In this document: positions 38,102-47,274 of the stretch, in pieces | Position numbering within the stretch: position 1 is the stretch's first letter | How the letters are laid out: each line of letters begins with the position of its first letter | DNA from: Blastochloris sp. | GTDB taxonomy: Bacteria > Verrucomicrobiota > Verrucomicrobiia > Methylacidiphilales > JAAUTS01 | NCBI GenBank assembly: GCA_012031345.1 | Contig: JAAUTS010000002.1 | Span: 1 to 51,778, forward strand | Reading direction: 5' to 3' | Length of the DNA: 51,778 bases | The notes under the pieces: generated by a model | Told to the model about the DNA's origin: nothing | The model's input: the letters and a program-made list of their open reading frames with translations, nothing else | Databases searched by the model: none | Translations under genes and position numbers: made by a program

Positions 38102-39598
38102 ATGTTCTCCGCTTTCATCAACTGTTTCAAAATTCCCGAGCTACGCTCCCGTATCCTCTTTACGCTGGCTCTGCTGGTGATCGTGCGTTTGGGCGCGGCC
38201 ATTCCTGTGCCTGGGATCAACCCTGAAGTTTTGGGTGAATATTTCCGCTCGGTGGTCGAGCAACAGTCGGGTGGATCGGTTCTGGGCATGTTCAACCTGT
38301 TCAGCGGTGGTGCTTTGCGGAATTGCGCCATCTTTTCACTGACCATCATGCCTTACATCAGTGCCAGCATCATCATGCAGTTGGCCACGGGGGTCATCCC
38401 GTCCTTGGGCAAGTTGGCCCGGGAGGAGGGGGGACGTCAAAAGATCACCCAATACACCCGCTTCGGCACGCTGATCCTGTGTTTGGTGCAGGGATATTTC
38501 CTGGCATCGGCCTTTCAAAATCCCGAACAAATTTTGCCGGGAATCACGGCGATCGCGAATACGATGGGATCGCCCTTGGTGGCGGTGACGGGTTGGTTTT
38601 TCATTCTGACCACGGTCATCACGCTGACGGCGGGAACCATGTTATTGATGTGGTTGGGAGAACAGATCACGGACAAGGGAATTGGGAACGGGATTTCCCT
38701 CATCATTTCCGTAGGGATTGTTTCCGAGCTGCCTTCCGCGTTGGTGGCGGGTTGGGATGTGTTTAATCCTCCGGCGGAAAGTGGTAAGGATGGTCTGAGT
38801 CCTCTGATTTTGGTGGTGATGTTGGCCTTTCTGCTGCTGGTGGTGGCGGCCACGGTGATGATCACCCAAGCCATGCGCAAGGTGAGTGTGCAATACGCCC
38901 GTCAGGTGCGTGGCAACAAAGTGTATGGGGGACAGAGTTCCTTCCTGCCGCTCAAAGTGAACTACTCCGGGGTGATGCCGATCATTTTTGCCAGTGCGAT
39001 TCTGCTTTTCCCGGCGGCCTTCATCAAGATGCTGGCTCCAGGTTGGCAGCAGGGTGCCAAGATTGCGGACATGTTAAGCGGCGGTTGGCTGCACTGGACG
39101 CTGTATGCGGTCATGATTTTCTTTTTCTCCTATTTCTGGGTCGCCATGGTGTTCAACCCGACGCAGATCGCGGACGACATGAAAAAGAACGGTGGGTTCA
39201 TTCCCGGAGTGCGTCCCGGTGCGCCCACGGCGACGTTTTTGGATTATTCCATGTCCCGCCTGACTTTTGCCGGAGCCATCTTTTTGACCGTGCTGGCCAT
39301 CCTGCCCATGATTATCAGTGAGGGCTTGAAAGTGCCCTTCATCACCGCCTCTTTTTTTGGCGGCACCAGTTTGTTGATTATCGTCGGGGTTATGTTGGAC
39401 ACCATGCGTCAGACAGAAACGCATTTGTTGCAACGTCACTACGACGGCTTTTTGAAAAAAGGCAAGGTGCGGGGACGCAACAATTTCAACACCAGCTCCG
39501 GTGGAGCACCCGTCTCGGAAGACAAGCTATTCTGGCTGCTTCTTTTGGTCGGGGTCATCCTATTGGGCGGCATTGTGGTCAGCCTGATCAAGCAGTGA
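38102..39598 (+). CDS. secY: Preprotein translocase subunit SecY
   Basis: A 498-aa SecY with about ten membrane helices. The plug-proximal start RSRILFTLALLVIVRLGAAIPVPGIN, the PYISASIIMQL block, LWLGEQITDKGIGNGISL and the NPTQIADDMKKNGGFIPGVRPG loop are canonical. It is about 50-60 residues longer than E. coli SecY, mainly in internal loops and a C-terminal helix. adk, often next, is absent. Confidence 0.97.
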   Translation: MFSAFINCFKIPELRSRILFTLALLVIVRLGAAIPVPGINPEVLGEYFRSVVEQQSGGSVLGMFNLFSGGALRNCAIFSLTIMPYISASIIMQLATGVIPSLGKLAREEGGRQKITQYTRFGTLILCLVQGYFLASAFQNPEQILPGITAIANTMGSPLVAVTGWFFILTTVITLTAGTMLLMWLGEQITDKGIGNGISLIISVGIVSELPSALVAGWDVFNPPAESGKDGLSPLILVVMLAFLLLVVAATVMITQAMRKVSVQYARQVRGNKVYGGQSSFLPLKVNYSGVMPIIFASAILLFPAAFIKMLAPGWQQGAKIADMLSGGWLHWTLYAVMIFFFSYFWVAMVFNPTQIADDMKKNGGFIPGVRPGAPTATFLDYSMSRLTFAGAIFLTVLAILPMIISEGLKVPFITASFFGGTSLLIIVGVMLDTMRQTETHLLQRHYDGFLKKGKVRGRNNFNTSSGGAPVSEDKLFWLLLLVGVILLGGIVVSLIKQ

Positions 39599-39605
39599 TC
39601 CGGCC

Positions 39606-40370
39606 ATGATTCCGATTAAAAAAGGGGTTGAGATTGAGGGGATGAGAAAAAGCTGCCGGGCGGTCAGCGAAATCCTGGATCATTTGATTTCAATGGTGGA
39701 GCCCGGAGTGACCACGGGAGATCTTGATCGAGAGGCGGCGCGCTTGATGAAAGAGCGCGGGGGCAAGAGTGCTTTTTTGGGGTATCGCGGTTTTCCCGGC
39801 CACATCTGCGCTTCGGTCAATGAAGAGGTGGTTCATGGGATTGGCGGTGCCCGCAAACTTTCCTACGGGGACATCATCAAATTGGACGTGGGGATTATTT
39901 TGGAAGGTTGGGTGGGGGACACGGCCACGACGGTGACGGTGGGAGCGGTTTCCCAGGAGACGAGTCAGCTTTTACAATGCACGGAAGCGGCACTTTACCT
40001 GGGTATTGAAAAGGTGCGTTCCGGTGCCCGCTTGGGGGATGTTTGTTCCGCGATTGAAAAACACGTGCACAAGGCGGGTTACTCGGTGGTGCGTGAGTTT
40101 GTGGGGCATGGGGTGGGCCGCAGTCTGCATGAAGAGCCGCAGATTCCGAATTTTGGCAAGGCGGGCACGGGTCCGATTTTGAAGCCTGGGATGACGCTAG
40201 CCATTGAACCGATGGTGAATATGGGCGGTTGTGATGTGAAGATTTTGAAGGATGGATGGACGGTGGTGACCCGGGATGGGCAGCCTTCCGCCCATTTCGA
40301 ACACACCGTATTGGTGACACAAGGAGAACCGGAAATACTGACATGCAGGAAAGCAGCCGTCTGCAAGTAA
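39606..40370 (+). CDS. map: Methionine aminopeptidase type I
   Basis: A 254-aa MetAP that removes the initiator methionine. Metal ligands are visible: KLDVGI and GDTATTVTV aspartates, GHGVGRSLHEEPQIPNF histidine, AIEPMVNMGG glutamate, and HFEHTVLVT glutamate. It starts 7 bp after secY, and its last 28 bases overlap the start of infA. Confidence 0.97.
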   Translation: MIPIKKGVEIEGMRKSCRAVSEILDHLISMVEPGVTTGDLDREAARLMKERGGKSAFLGYRGFPGHICASVNEEVVHGIGGARKLSYGDIIKLDVGIILEGWVGDTATTVTVGAVSQETSQLLQCTEAALYLGIEKVRSGARLGDVCSAIEKHVHKAGYSVVREFVGHGVGRSLHEEPQIPNFGKAGTGPILKPGMTLAIEPMVNMGGCDVKILKDGWTVVTRDGQPSAHFEHTVLVTQGEPEILTCRKAAVCK

Positions 40371-40573
40371 AGGCCACGGTCATCGCTGCCATCTCGACCA
40401 CGCGTTATCGGGTGGAATTGGAGGATGGAAAACAGATGATTGTGACTTTGGCAGGAAAATTGCGGATGGACTTCATTAGACTCTTGCCAGCAACAAAAGT
40501 TTTAGTAGAATTCTCGCCCTATGACTTGTCCTCTGGCAGGATCATTGAGCACGAAAGCAACAAAAAAATATGA
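40343..40573 (+). CDS. infA: Translation initiation factor IF-1
   Basis: A 76-aa IF-1 with the S1/OB fold. It reads [55 protein letters not shown]. The ATG 40343 lies inside the map 3' end and is chosen because longer in-frame starts are not IF-1-like. Its stop overlaps the rpmJ ATG. Confidence 0.93.
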   Translation: MQESSRLQVKATVIAAISTTRYRVELEDGKQMIVTLAGKLRMDFIRLLPATKVLVEFSPYDLSSGRIIEHESNKKI

Positions 40574-40686
40574 AAGTCAAAGCATCGGTCAAGAGGAGAA
40601 CATCAGACTGCCAAGTGGTTCGCCGCAAGGGCAAGGTTTATATCATCAACAAAAAAAACCCGCGTTTGAAGCAACGTCAGGGTTGA
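40570..40686 (+). CDS. rpmJ: 50S ribosomal protein L36, zinc-free form
   Basis: A 38-aa L36 starting [10 protein letters not shown] and ending [12 protein letters not shown]. The zinc ligands of classic L36 (Cys 11, 14 and 27, His 33) are mostly gone: T11, C14, N27, L33. It is therefore a predicted zinc-independent (C-minus) L36. It is coupled to infA by an ATGA overlap. Confidence 0.93.
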   Translation: MKVKASVKRRTSDCQVVRRKGKVYIINKKNPRLKQRQG

Positions 40687-40708
40687 TCGCAGTACAAAGA
40701 GAACGCAT

Positions 40709-41103
40709 ATGCACGAGTTTTAGGAGTAGATATCCCCGGAGAGAAGCGCATCGAAGCTTCGCTGCAATACATTTACGGAATCGGGTTGACCCGGGCCAAA
40801 CTGGTTTTGGACGAGGCTGAAGTGGACCCGAACACGCGGGCCAAGGAGTTGAGCGGCCAGCAGATCAACCGTCTCATCCAGGTCATTCAGGCTCATGGCT
40901 TCATGATTGAAGGGGATTTGCGCCGGGAACTGCAGCAGAATCTCAAACGTCTTCAGGGGATCAATTCCTATCGCGGCATCCGCCATAAAAAAGGTCTCCC
41001 CGTGCGTGGCCAACGCACCTCCACCAACGCCCGCACCCGCAAGGGTCCGCGCAAGACGGTCGGTGTGCAGCGCAACAAGGACGCCAAGGCCGGCAAAGTA
41101 TAA
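40709..41103 (+). CDS. rpsM: 30S ribosomal protein S13 (frameshift after the start codon)
   Basis: S13 contacts the P-site tRNA and 5S-L5 bridge. The ATG at 40709 is followed by CACGAG, where GCACGAG is expected. One missing G right after the start codon hides [30 protein letters not shown]. The rest ([36 protein letters not shown]) is normal. The repaired length is about 131 aa. Confidence 0.95.
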
Positions 41104-41135
41104 TCAGCTAATCATTCAGATCAGGACCTATCATT

Positions 41136-41657
41136 ATGGCAGACGACACCAAGAAAAAATCCACCAAAGCCGCAGGCAAATCCGGCGGTGGATCGAAATC
41201 AGCCGCCAAGGAAGCGGCACCCGCCGCAGTTCCCGTGGAGAACCTCAGCCTCAGCCTGGATCCTGCCATGGATCCCAAGCCCAAGATTGTCAAGGCCAAG
41301 GGCAGCAAAAACATCAGCCAAGGCATCGCCCACATTCTCGCCTCCTTCAACAACACCATAGTTTCCATCACCGACAGCAACGGCAACCTCTTGGGTTGGT
41401 CCAGTGCGGGCAAATGCGGGTTCCGTGGTTCGAAAAAATCCACCGCCTATGTCGCCCAGGTCATCACCCAGGACGCTTGCCGTCAAGCCATGTCCCATGG
41501 TTTGAAGGAAGTGGAAGTCCGCGTCAAAGGTCCCGGCATGGGTCGTGAATCCGCCGTGCGTGCCCTCCAGGCCATGGGCTTGGAAATTAGCACCATCCGG
41601 GATGTCACCCCCATCCCTCACAACGGTTGCCGCCTCCGCAAGGCGCGCCGCGTTTGA
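41136..41657 (+). CDS. rpsK: 30S ribosomal protein S11 with long N-terminal extension
   Basis: A 173-aa S11 against about 129 in E. coli. A Lys/Ala/Ser-rich extension of about 50 residues precedes the fold. The fold holds [36 protein letters not shown] and the C-terminal [17 protein letters not shown]. The frame is intact. Confidence 0.96.
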   Translation: MADDTKKKSTKAAGKSGGGSKSAAKEAAPAAVPVENLSLSLDPAMDPKPKIVKAKGSKNISQGIAHILASFNNTIVSITDSNGNLLGWSSAGKCGFRGSKKSTAYVAQVITQDACRQAMSHGLKEVEVRVKGPGMGRESAVRALQAMGLEISTIRDVTPIPHNGCRLRKARRV

Positions 41658-41690
41658 TCGATTGACAGTTATTTATCAGGAATATTATTT

Positions 41691-42296
41691 ATGGCACGTT
41701 ATACAGGTCCCCGCAGCAAAATCAGCCGTCGTTTCGGCATGGACATTTTTGGTGGCTCCAAAGCTCTGGAGCGCCGCAACTATCCCCCCGGAGTTCACGG
41801 ACAGAAGCGCCGCAAAACTTCCGAATATGGCGTGGCCATGGCTGAGAAGCAAAAGCTCAAGCTGACCTATGGTGTGCTGGAAGCGCAGTTCCGTCGTTAC
41901 TTCGAGATGGCCGCTCAGAAACGTGGTGTGACGGGTGACATCCTGCTCCAGCTTTTGGAAACCCGTTTGGACAACGTGATCTACCGTCTCGGTTTTGCCA
42001 AAACCCGCCGTCTGGCCCGTCAGTTCGTCACCCACGGCCATGCCCGGGTCAACGGAGTCAAGGCCGCCATCCCCAGCTTCATCTGCAAGCCCGGTGATGT
42101 CATTGAAATCCGTAACAACCCCAAATCCAAACAGATCGTCACGGCCAGCATCGAGGCCTCCCAGCTCCGCACCGTGCCGGATTGGATGACGGTGGATAAG
42201 GACAACATGAAGGGCAGCATCGTCCGCGAGCCCACCCGTGAGGAAATCGGCGTCAACATCAACGAACGTTTGGTGGTCGAACTTTACTCGCGTTAA
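41691..42296 (+). CDS. rpsD: 30S ribosomal protein S4
   Basis: A 201-aa S4 with MARYTGPRSKISRRFGMDIFG, YGVAMAEKQKLKLTYGVLE and the S4 domain RLDNVIYRLGFAKTRRLARQFVTHGHARVNG. The frame is intact. No Shine-Dalgarno sequence is apparent. A 104-bp gap precedes rpoA. Confidence 0.97.
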   Translation: MARYTGPRSKISRRFGMDIFGGSKALERRNYPPGVHGQKRRKTSEYGVAMAEKQKLKLTYGVLEAQFRRYFEMAAQKRGVTGDILLQLLETRLDNVIYRLGFAKTRRLARQFVTHGHARVNGVKAAIPSFICKPGDVIEIRNNPKSKQIVTASIEASQLRTVPDWMTVDKDNMKGSIVREPTREEIGVNINERLVVELYSR

Positions 42297-42400
42297 GCTG
42301 GTCTTGGTCCGATAAATATTTTAACGAACAAAACACTCCGTTGGTCCTGGCTCGCCTGCTGCGGGCTCAGGGTAACCCGGAATAAGGAAAAACACACACC

Positions 42401-43416
42401 ATGGCCCTCAAATTAGCACGGTTCGAATTGCCGAACCGCCTCGTGAAGGACGAAGACTCCGCCACACCCACCTACGCCAAGTTCATTGCCGAACCTTTTG
42501 AACAGGGTTATGGACACACACTCGGCAACTCCCTGCGCCGCGTGTTGCTCAGCTCTCTGGAAGGAGCGGCCATCACCTCGGTCAAAATCGAGGGAGCCTT
42601 GCATGAATTCGCCACGCTTCCCGGCGTGGTTCAGGACGTGACCGACATCGTTTTGAATCTCAAGAAGATCAAATTCAAAATGGCCAATCGCGATCCCCGC
42701 ATCCTGTTCCTGAACGTGAACAAGGAAGGCGACGTCACGGCGGGCGACATCACCCTGGAAACGGGAGTGGAAGTGGTCAACCCCGAGCAGATCATTTGCA
42801 CCCTCGACAAAAAAATGAAGTTCGAGGCGGAATTGGAAATCAAAGTCGGACGTGGTTACACCAGTGCCGATGAAAACAAGCCCGAGGCCCAGACCATCGG
42901 TGTGATCCCGATTGATTCCCTGTTTTCCCCGGTGAAAAGGTGAAATACAACGTGGAAGCCACCCGTGTGGGTCAGCGCACGGATTACGACAAGCTGGTTT
43001 TGGAAGTGTGGACGGATGGCCGTCTGAACCCTGACGAATCCTTGCTGCAGGCTTCGGCCATCTTGCGCCATCACCTCGATATCTTTGTCAACTTTGACAA
43101 GGAACCGATTGAGTTTGAAGAGCCCAAGCAGGCCACGGGCACCCAGGACAGTGCCCTCAAGAAACTGCTTAACATGAGCGTCAACGAGATCGAGTTGTCG
43201 GTTCGCGCCGCCAACTGTCTGAACAACGCCAACATCACCACGGTGGGTCAACTGGCCCTCAAGTCCGAGGCGGAAATGCTCAAGTATCGGAACTTCGGCA
43301 AAAAGTCCCTGAACGAAATCAAGGACAAGCTGACCCAGCTTGGTCTTTCCCTGGGAATGCATTTCGAACCCGGCCTGGTCGAGATCCCGGTCGATGTCAA
43401 TGCGGAGAACAAATAA
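42401..43416 (+). CDS. rpoA: RNA polymerase alpha subunit (one frameshift)
   Basis: About 338 aa when repaired. The N-terminal dimerisation domain has AEPFEQGYGHTLGNSLRRVLLSSLEG. The frame breaks at an AAA run near 42940, and adding one A joins SPVKK to VKYNVEATRVGQRTDYDKLVLEVWTDG. The C-terminal domain then has SVRAANCLNNANITTVGQL and YRNFGKKSLNEIKDKL, the UP-element and activator surface. rplQ follows directly. Confidence 0.97.
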
Positions 43417-43890
43417 ATGAGACACCGTACGAAAACCGTCAAACTTGGCCGCAAGTCGCAGCATCGCGACGCCATGCTGGCCAACATGGCAGGAAGTTTG
43501 ATCCTGCATAACCGCATCAAAACCACCCTGCCCAAAGCCAAGGCGCTGCGCCCGATTGTGGAGAAGCTGGTGACTCTGGGTAAGAAGGGTGGCCTGCATC
43601 AGCGTCGCCTGGCCCTGGCCCGTCTCCTGGGTAACGAGGATGTGGTCAAAAAGTTGTTCGGTGAAATTGCCCCCCGCTTTAAAGAGCGTGCGGGCGGATA
43701 CACCCGTATTCTCAAGACCGGACCCCGCCGTGGGGATGCCGCCAGTATGGCTTTGATCGAGTGGGTGGATTTCCTCTCCTCGACCACGGACAGTGCTGCT
43801 CCCGAGGCACCAGCCGCGGAAGCTGCGGCCAAGCCCAAAAAAGCCAAGGCCGCCAAGTCCGAGAAAAAGACGGAAGAAGCCTCAGCCTGA
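43417..43890 (+). CDS. rplQ: 50S ribosomal protein L17
   Basis: A 157-aa L17 with [32 protein letters not shown] and [25 protein letters not shown]. An Ala/Lys/Glu tail of about 35 residues is added. Last gene of the ribosomal cluster. Confidence 0.96.
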   Translation: MRHRTKTVKLGRKSQHRDAMLANMAGSLILHNRIKTTLPKAKALRPIVEKLVTLGKKGGLHQRRLALARLLGNEDVVKKLFGEIAPRFKERAGGYTRILKTGPRRGDAASMALIEWVDFLSSTTDSAAPEAPAAEAAAKPKKAKAAKSEKKTEEASA

Positions 43891-43922
43891 TCTGAATCCC
43901 GGATCCGAGCCCCAGGCTAAGC

Positions 43923-43957
43923 AAAGGCAGCGACCCCACAAAGGTCGCTGCCTTTTT
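43923..43957 (+). terminator. Intrinsic terminator of the ribosomal cluster
   Basis: AAAGGCAGCGACC (43923-43935) pairs perfectly with GGTCGCTGCCTTT (43943-43955) around a CCACAAA loop, and the T run continues to 43957. It lies 33 bases after the rplQ stop and marks the end of the core region. Confidence 0.93.
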
Positions 43958-44040
43958 GTTGGGCAAGAGGTTTGGACAGGAAGGACAAGATGTAGACTGG
44001 GGAAGAAGGTGCTGATTTTGGGTGGGAAGTGTGCGTTTCT

Positions 44041-44556
44041 TTATGGGCGATAGCCACGACCCTTTTGCCATGTTTTGATCCGATCCGAACACAGCACTTT
44101 TGGCAGATAGCGGTCTTGAGCGAGGAGGGACTCGAGTTTTTCCGCAGCGTCTTTGGGTTTGAGTAAACCTTTTTCGATCAGACGATCGAAGATCCAGAGT
44201 GTGCCGTGCACTTCTACGCACCGGGCTTCGGCCAACAGGCGCAGTTCCTTGTCCCCGGTCAGTAGCAAGGCCCTAAGTGCCACCGCCAGCAGGTACGCCC
44301 CGGCATCCTCTATTTCCAAATCAGGATGGTCGAACAGGCATTGCGCCGACTCCGCCAGAATTTGTGGCGTGGTCTCATGGATGAACAGTCGTCTGGAAGC
44401 GGCGAAGGCCAGCACCCCCGAATGCCCTCCTTTCTGAATCTGGGCGAGGATCAAGTCGGTGGTGTGGGTCTCGATTCCCAGATCAAACCAGATGCCCAAA
44501 GTCCCGGAAAGTTCCAGGTCAATGAGGATGTTGGCGTCCTGAACGGCGATCTTCAT
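44041..44556 (-). CDS. PIN-domain protein, candidate RNase toxin
   Basis: A 171-aa protein that starts MKIAVQDANILIDLELSG, the first acidic motif of PIN nucleases (D7). A middle acidic stretch follows (ILAESAQCLFDHPDLEIEDA), and then LLLTGDKELRLLAEA, where the third conserved aspartate sits. PIN proteins cleave RNA, often as toxins of toxin-antitoxin pairs. It overlaps the upstream XRE-peptidase gene by ATGA and must be cotranslated with it. Families pairing Xre-COG2856 with PIN have been described as putative toxin-antitoxin modules. Confidence 0.75.
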   Translation of the reverse strand: MKIAVQDANILIDLELSGTLGIWFDLGIETHTTDLILAQIQKGGHSGVLAFAASRRLFIHETTPQILAESAQCLFDHPDLEIEDAGAYLLAVALRALLLTGDKELRLLAEARCVEVHGTLWIFDRLIEKGLLKPKDAAEKLESLLAQDRYLPKVLCSDRIKTWQKGRGYRP

Positions 44557-45632
44557 GAGAGCAGATCGTCGCCTTTCCGGATTTCAACCAGCGTCACGTT
44601 GAGGAGTGAGGCGGCCTTGGAACGGGTGACCTGCTGTTCCGCCACCGCCCGGAAGACTAGTTGGCGGAAGCGTTGGGAGCGTTCGCAGCCTCGGTAGTCG
44701 TCATCGCCCGGCTCCTTGGCCTTCCAGTTCTCCGCCTTGTAACGGTCCCAGAAGCGTCGGGAAAGCGCGGGGGTGATCAACTCCTGTTGTTTGGCTCGCA
44801 TCATGAGGGAGCCCAGGGAAATGCCCCAGGTGACTTTGATGCTGATCAGTTCTTTCAAGGAAAGGGTTTCCCGGAACCCGCCGAAAGCCTGCCGACAGGA
44901 CTCCGCAGGCAGGATGAAGGACCCGGCGAAGCGGGCGACGATCTTTTCCTCGTCCAGACCGGGAGCAAGGCGGTCCTTGAGCAGGACATGGCCAAGCTCG
45001 TGGATTGTGGTGTGGCGCTTGCGGGTCAGGCATTGGTCGTTGAGGTGTTTGCCGATGACCACGATGGGGGTCGAGCCGATCCAGCCGGAAAATCCGTCGA
45101 ACTCCGGTGGCGCGTCCACCTCACAAACTTTGATGCCGTTCAGTTCCAGCATTTCCATCAGGTTGCCGATGGGTTGGCGTCCCAGGTTCCAGGCATCACG
45201 CAGCTTTTCTGCGGCGGTCTCCGCGTCTTGAGGCGACTCGATTCGCAGCTTACCAAGCGGGTTGTGGAAGGGGTGCTTGAGGCCAAGGATCGATTCGATG
45301 GAGAGATAGCGCTCGAAGTAATCCTGAGCCTTGATTTCAAGGGTCTGGAACTGTTTGACGCCTAATGTGTCGTGTTTGGCGCGGTATTTCACACCCTGGA
45401 TGGCTGGCTCTGTCGGCCGGAAGAAGAAACCTGGAGGTTGGTTCAGGGCTTCCGAGAGGGCGATGAGGAGGGTGCCGTCGGGCATCATCTCGCCGCGTTC
45501 GTATTTGGCCAAGGCGTTGTGGGAGACGGCACCACCGATGCGGTCGGAGAGTTCGCGCAGGGAAAACCCCGCCATCTGCCGCGCCTGCCGCAGCCGTGTT
45601 CCGAAAAGTGAGGTATATTTGGTTTCGGTCAT
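44553..45632 (-). CDS. Fused XRE-HTH and ImmA/IrrE-type metallopeptidase
   Basis: A 359-aa protein. An XRE/Cro helix-turn-helix occupies about residues 10-64 (FGTRLRQARQMAGFSLRELSD). A linker leads to an M78 (ImmA/IrrE) zinc peptidase with HELGH at 211-215. The repressor and the cleaving peptidase are here one chain. In characterised CBASS loci, separate CapH (HTH) and CapP (peptidase) play these roles after DNA damage. It is divergent from the CBASS operon with the operator between. The predicted -10 (TATTTT) is about 7 bases from its ATG, so its mRNA may be leaderless. Self-cleavage is inference. Confidence 0.8.
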   Translation of the reverse strand: MTETKYTSLFGTRLRQARQMAGFSLRELSDRIGGAVSHNALAKYERGEMMPDGTLLIALSEALNQPPGFFFRPTEPAIQGVKYRAKHDTLGVKQFQTLEIKAQDYFERYLSIESILGLKHPFHNPLGKLRIESPQDAETAAEKLRDAWNLGRQPIGNLMEMLELNGIKVCEVDAPPEFDGFSGWIGSTPIVVIGKHLNDQCLTRKRHTTIHELGHVLLKDRLAPGLDEEKIVARFAGSFILPAESCRQAFGGFRETLSLKELISIKVTWGISLGSLMMRAKQQELITPALSRRFWDRYKAENWKAKEPGDDDYRGCERSQRFRQLVFRAVAEQQVTRSKAASLLNVTLVEIRKGDDLLS

Positions 45633-45674
45633 GTTTACAAAATAGTTGACAAATTAAATATTGTAAACCATTAT
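45633..45674. promoter_or_regulatory. Divergent promoter-operator region of the defence island
   Basis: GTTTACAA (45633-45640) and TTGTAAAC (45661-45668) form an inverted repeat with a 20-bp spacer. On the minus strand, TTTACA and TATTTT lie 17 bp apart, over the same repeat arms, for the peptidase gene. On the plus strand, TTGACA (45646-45651) lies inside the spacer, with a possible CATTAT -10 at 45669-45674, reading to the CD-NTase gene about 110 bases on. One bound repressor would cover both promoters. Confidence 0.6.
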
Positions 45675-45793
45675 GTGCTTATGAAACGAGGTTGCTAATT
45701 TACTGAAGGGGTGGCCCAGCGTGCTGTTATGGGCGACGGTAATGACCAAGCAACTTCGCTACACGGAACGGAACGCATAGAACAAATATCATC

Positions 45794-46754
45794 ATGAAGC
45801 TTACTGATACTCAGCTAAACGTTTTCATATCTAAGGTTCTTCATCTTGGGAAAGGAAAACGGAAGGAATTCCTTACTCAAGTAGATTTCCTTATTCAAAG
45901 TCTGGATAAGAAAATCAAGGAAGACGCATCCTTCAAGGTAAAGGGCTTCAAAAAAACCGGCTCAATCATGAAAGGCACGGTTCTCAAGCCCAGTGGTGAC
46001 TTTGGAGTTGATGCGGATATTGCGGTTTTCTTAGATGTTTCAGAATCTGAAAAAAATGACATCGAAAATCTCCACCAAATCATTCGCAATCTTCTTGTGG
46101 CAGTTTATCCAACTAAGAAGCCACAGGATTTCCGGGTTCAACCTAGGACGCTAGGCATTCACTTTCACACGTCGGGCCTAGATGTTGATCTTGTCCCAGT
46201 AATTCCAATCCCCAAGCAAGAGGGTTACGGATGGCAGCCATCGTCTCAGCGTGGACAGCCCGTTAAAACCTCAATCCAAGGCCAATTGGATTTCATTAAA
46301 AACCGGAGAGATGCGGACCCGAGATTTAAATCCATCGTGCGATTGTTGAAAAAATGGCGGAATGAGAATGAACTCGAGCGTTTCCGCTCTTTCACCATTG
46401 AACTGCTTGTCGCACACCTTTACGACCAAAACGGTGCAGCAACTTCCCTCGAAGACGGGCTCCAGCGGTTCTTCCTTTTTCGTTGCTCAAACTGGCCTTA
46501 CCAAGCCCATCACTTTTCCTGAGCTTGGCAAAGGAGTGAGCTTTCCGAGTGACCCAGTTGTGATTCTCGACCCCGTAAACAAGGACAACAATGTCGCGTC
46601 CCGTCTGACTGATGATGAAAGAAAAGAAATCGTGGGAGGTGCAGAAATGGCATGGTCCACGATAGAGGCAGCGAGCTGGAAGGGTGGGAAAGGCGACACA
46701 TTAGATCTTTGGAAGAAAGTCATGGGACGTTCCTTCACAATCGACCAAGAATAA
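45794..46754 (+). CDS. CBASS CD-NTase (cyclic oligonucleotide synthase), one frameshift
   Basis: A cGAS/DncV-like nucleotidyltransferase that makes a cyclic di- or trinucleotide alarm signal on phage infection. GS (56-57) is in TGSIMKGT, the metal aspartates D73 and D75 are in GVDADIAVFL, and the third is D130 or D132 in LDVDLVPVIP. The frame breaks near 46483 in a T run. Removing one T gives LFVAQTGLTKPITFPELG and then VVILDPVNKDNNVASRLTDDE, the conserved C-terminal CD-NTase block. About 319 aa. It heads the operon HORMA, TRIP13, effector, exonuclease. HORMA partners favour clade C or D enzymes, but the clade cannot be fixed by eye. Confidence 0.92.
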
Positions 46755-46756
46755 AT

Positions 46757-47272
46757 ATGAGTTCAACAGGCACACGCACCACCACCTACACAGTCGCTGA
46801 CATCCGCAAAGTCGTCGAAAACTTTGCCGCCGATTTCTCCATGATGGCACAAGCCACGGGATTGCGCACACGTGAAAGCGTCGCATCCGTGGTTTCCGAC
46901 CTGAACATTTTCGCAGAATATGGTTACCTAGTTTCGGTGACGCTGTTCTTGCTCGACAAGGACGGCAACAAACTTCGTGTCGCCTACTACAAGGTCGCGG
47001 ATTCCGCAGCGGGCTGGCAATCGGATGCGCCCGGCAACAACCTCTGGCCCAGAACCGAAGGAGGCTCTTTGTGGGTGCTCGGGACATTGACGGACGCGTG
47101 GTGGAACAAAACAGGTGCCGAAAAGGAAGCATTTATTAAAGCGAGGGGGTTGAATTTCCCATGGTCCAAAACTGATAAGGACACATCGCTCAGTGGGTTG
47201 ACTTCAAGTGCTGGCCAAAAATACGCCAGCAATGGATATGGTTGGGAGCGGACTAATTACAGTCGATTATAA
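46757..47272 (+). CDS. Bacterial HORMA-domain CBASS protein (Cap7-like)
   Basis: A 171-aa protein. An early helix (YTVADIRKVVENFAADFSMMAQ) and the strands GYLVSVTLFLLDKDGNKLRVAYYKV match bacterial HORMA proteins, which bind and activate the CD-NTase once closed around a peptide. TWs and WW-rich loops (LWVLGTLTDAWWNKTG) and a C-terminal safety-belt-like end (KYASNGYGWERTNYSRL) fit. ATG 46757 is chosen because it follows the CD-NTase stop by 2 bp. Assignment is supported by both neighbours. Confidence 0.85.
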   Translation: MSSTGTRTTTYTVADIRKVVENFAADFSMMAQATGLRTRESVASVVSDLNIFAEYGYLVSVTLFLLDKDGNKLRVAYYKVADSAAGWQSDAPGNNLWPRTEGGSLWVLGTLTDAWWNKTGAEKEAFIKARGLNFPWSKTDKDTSLSGLTSSAGQKYASNGYGWERTNYSRL

Positions 47273-47274
47273 TT

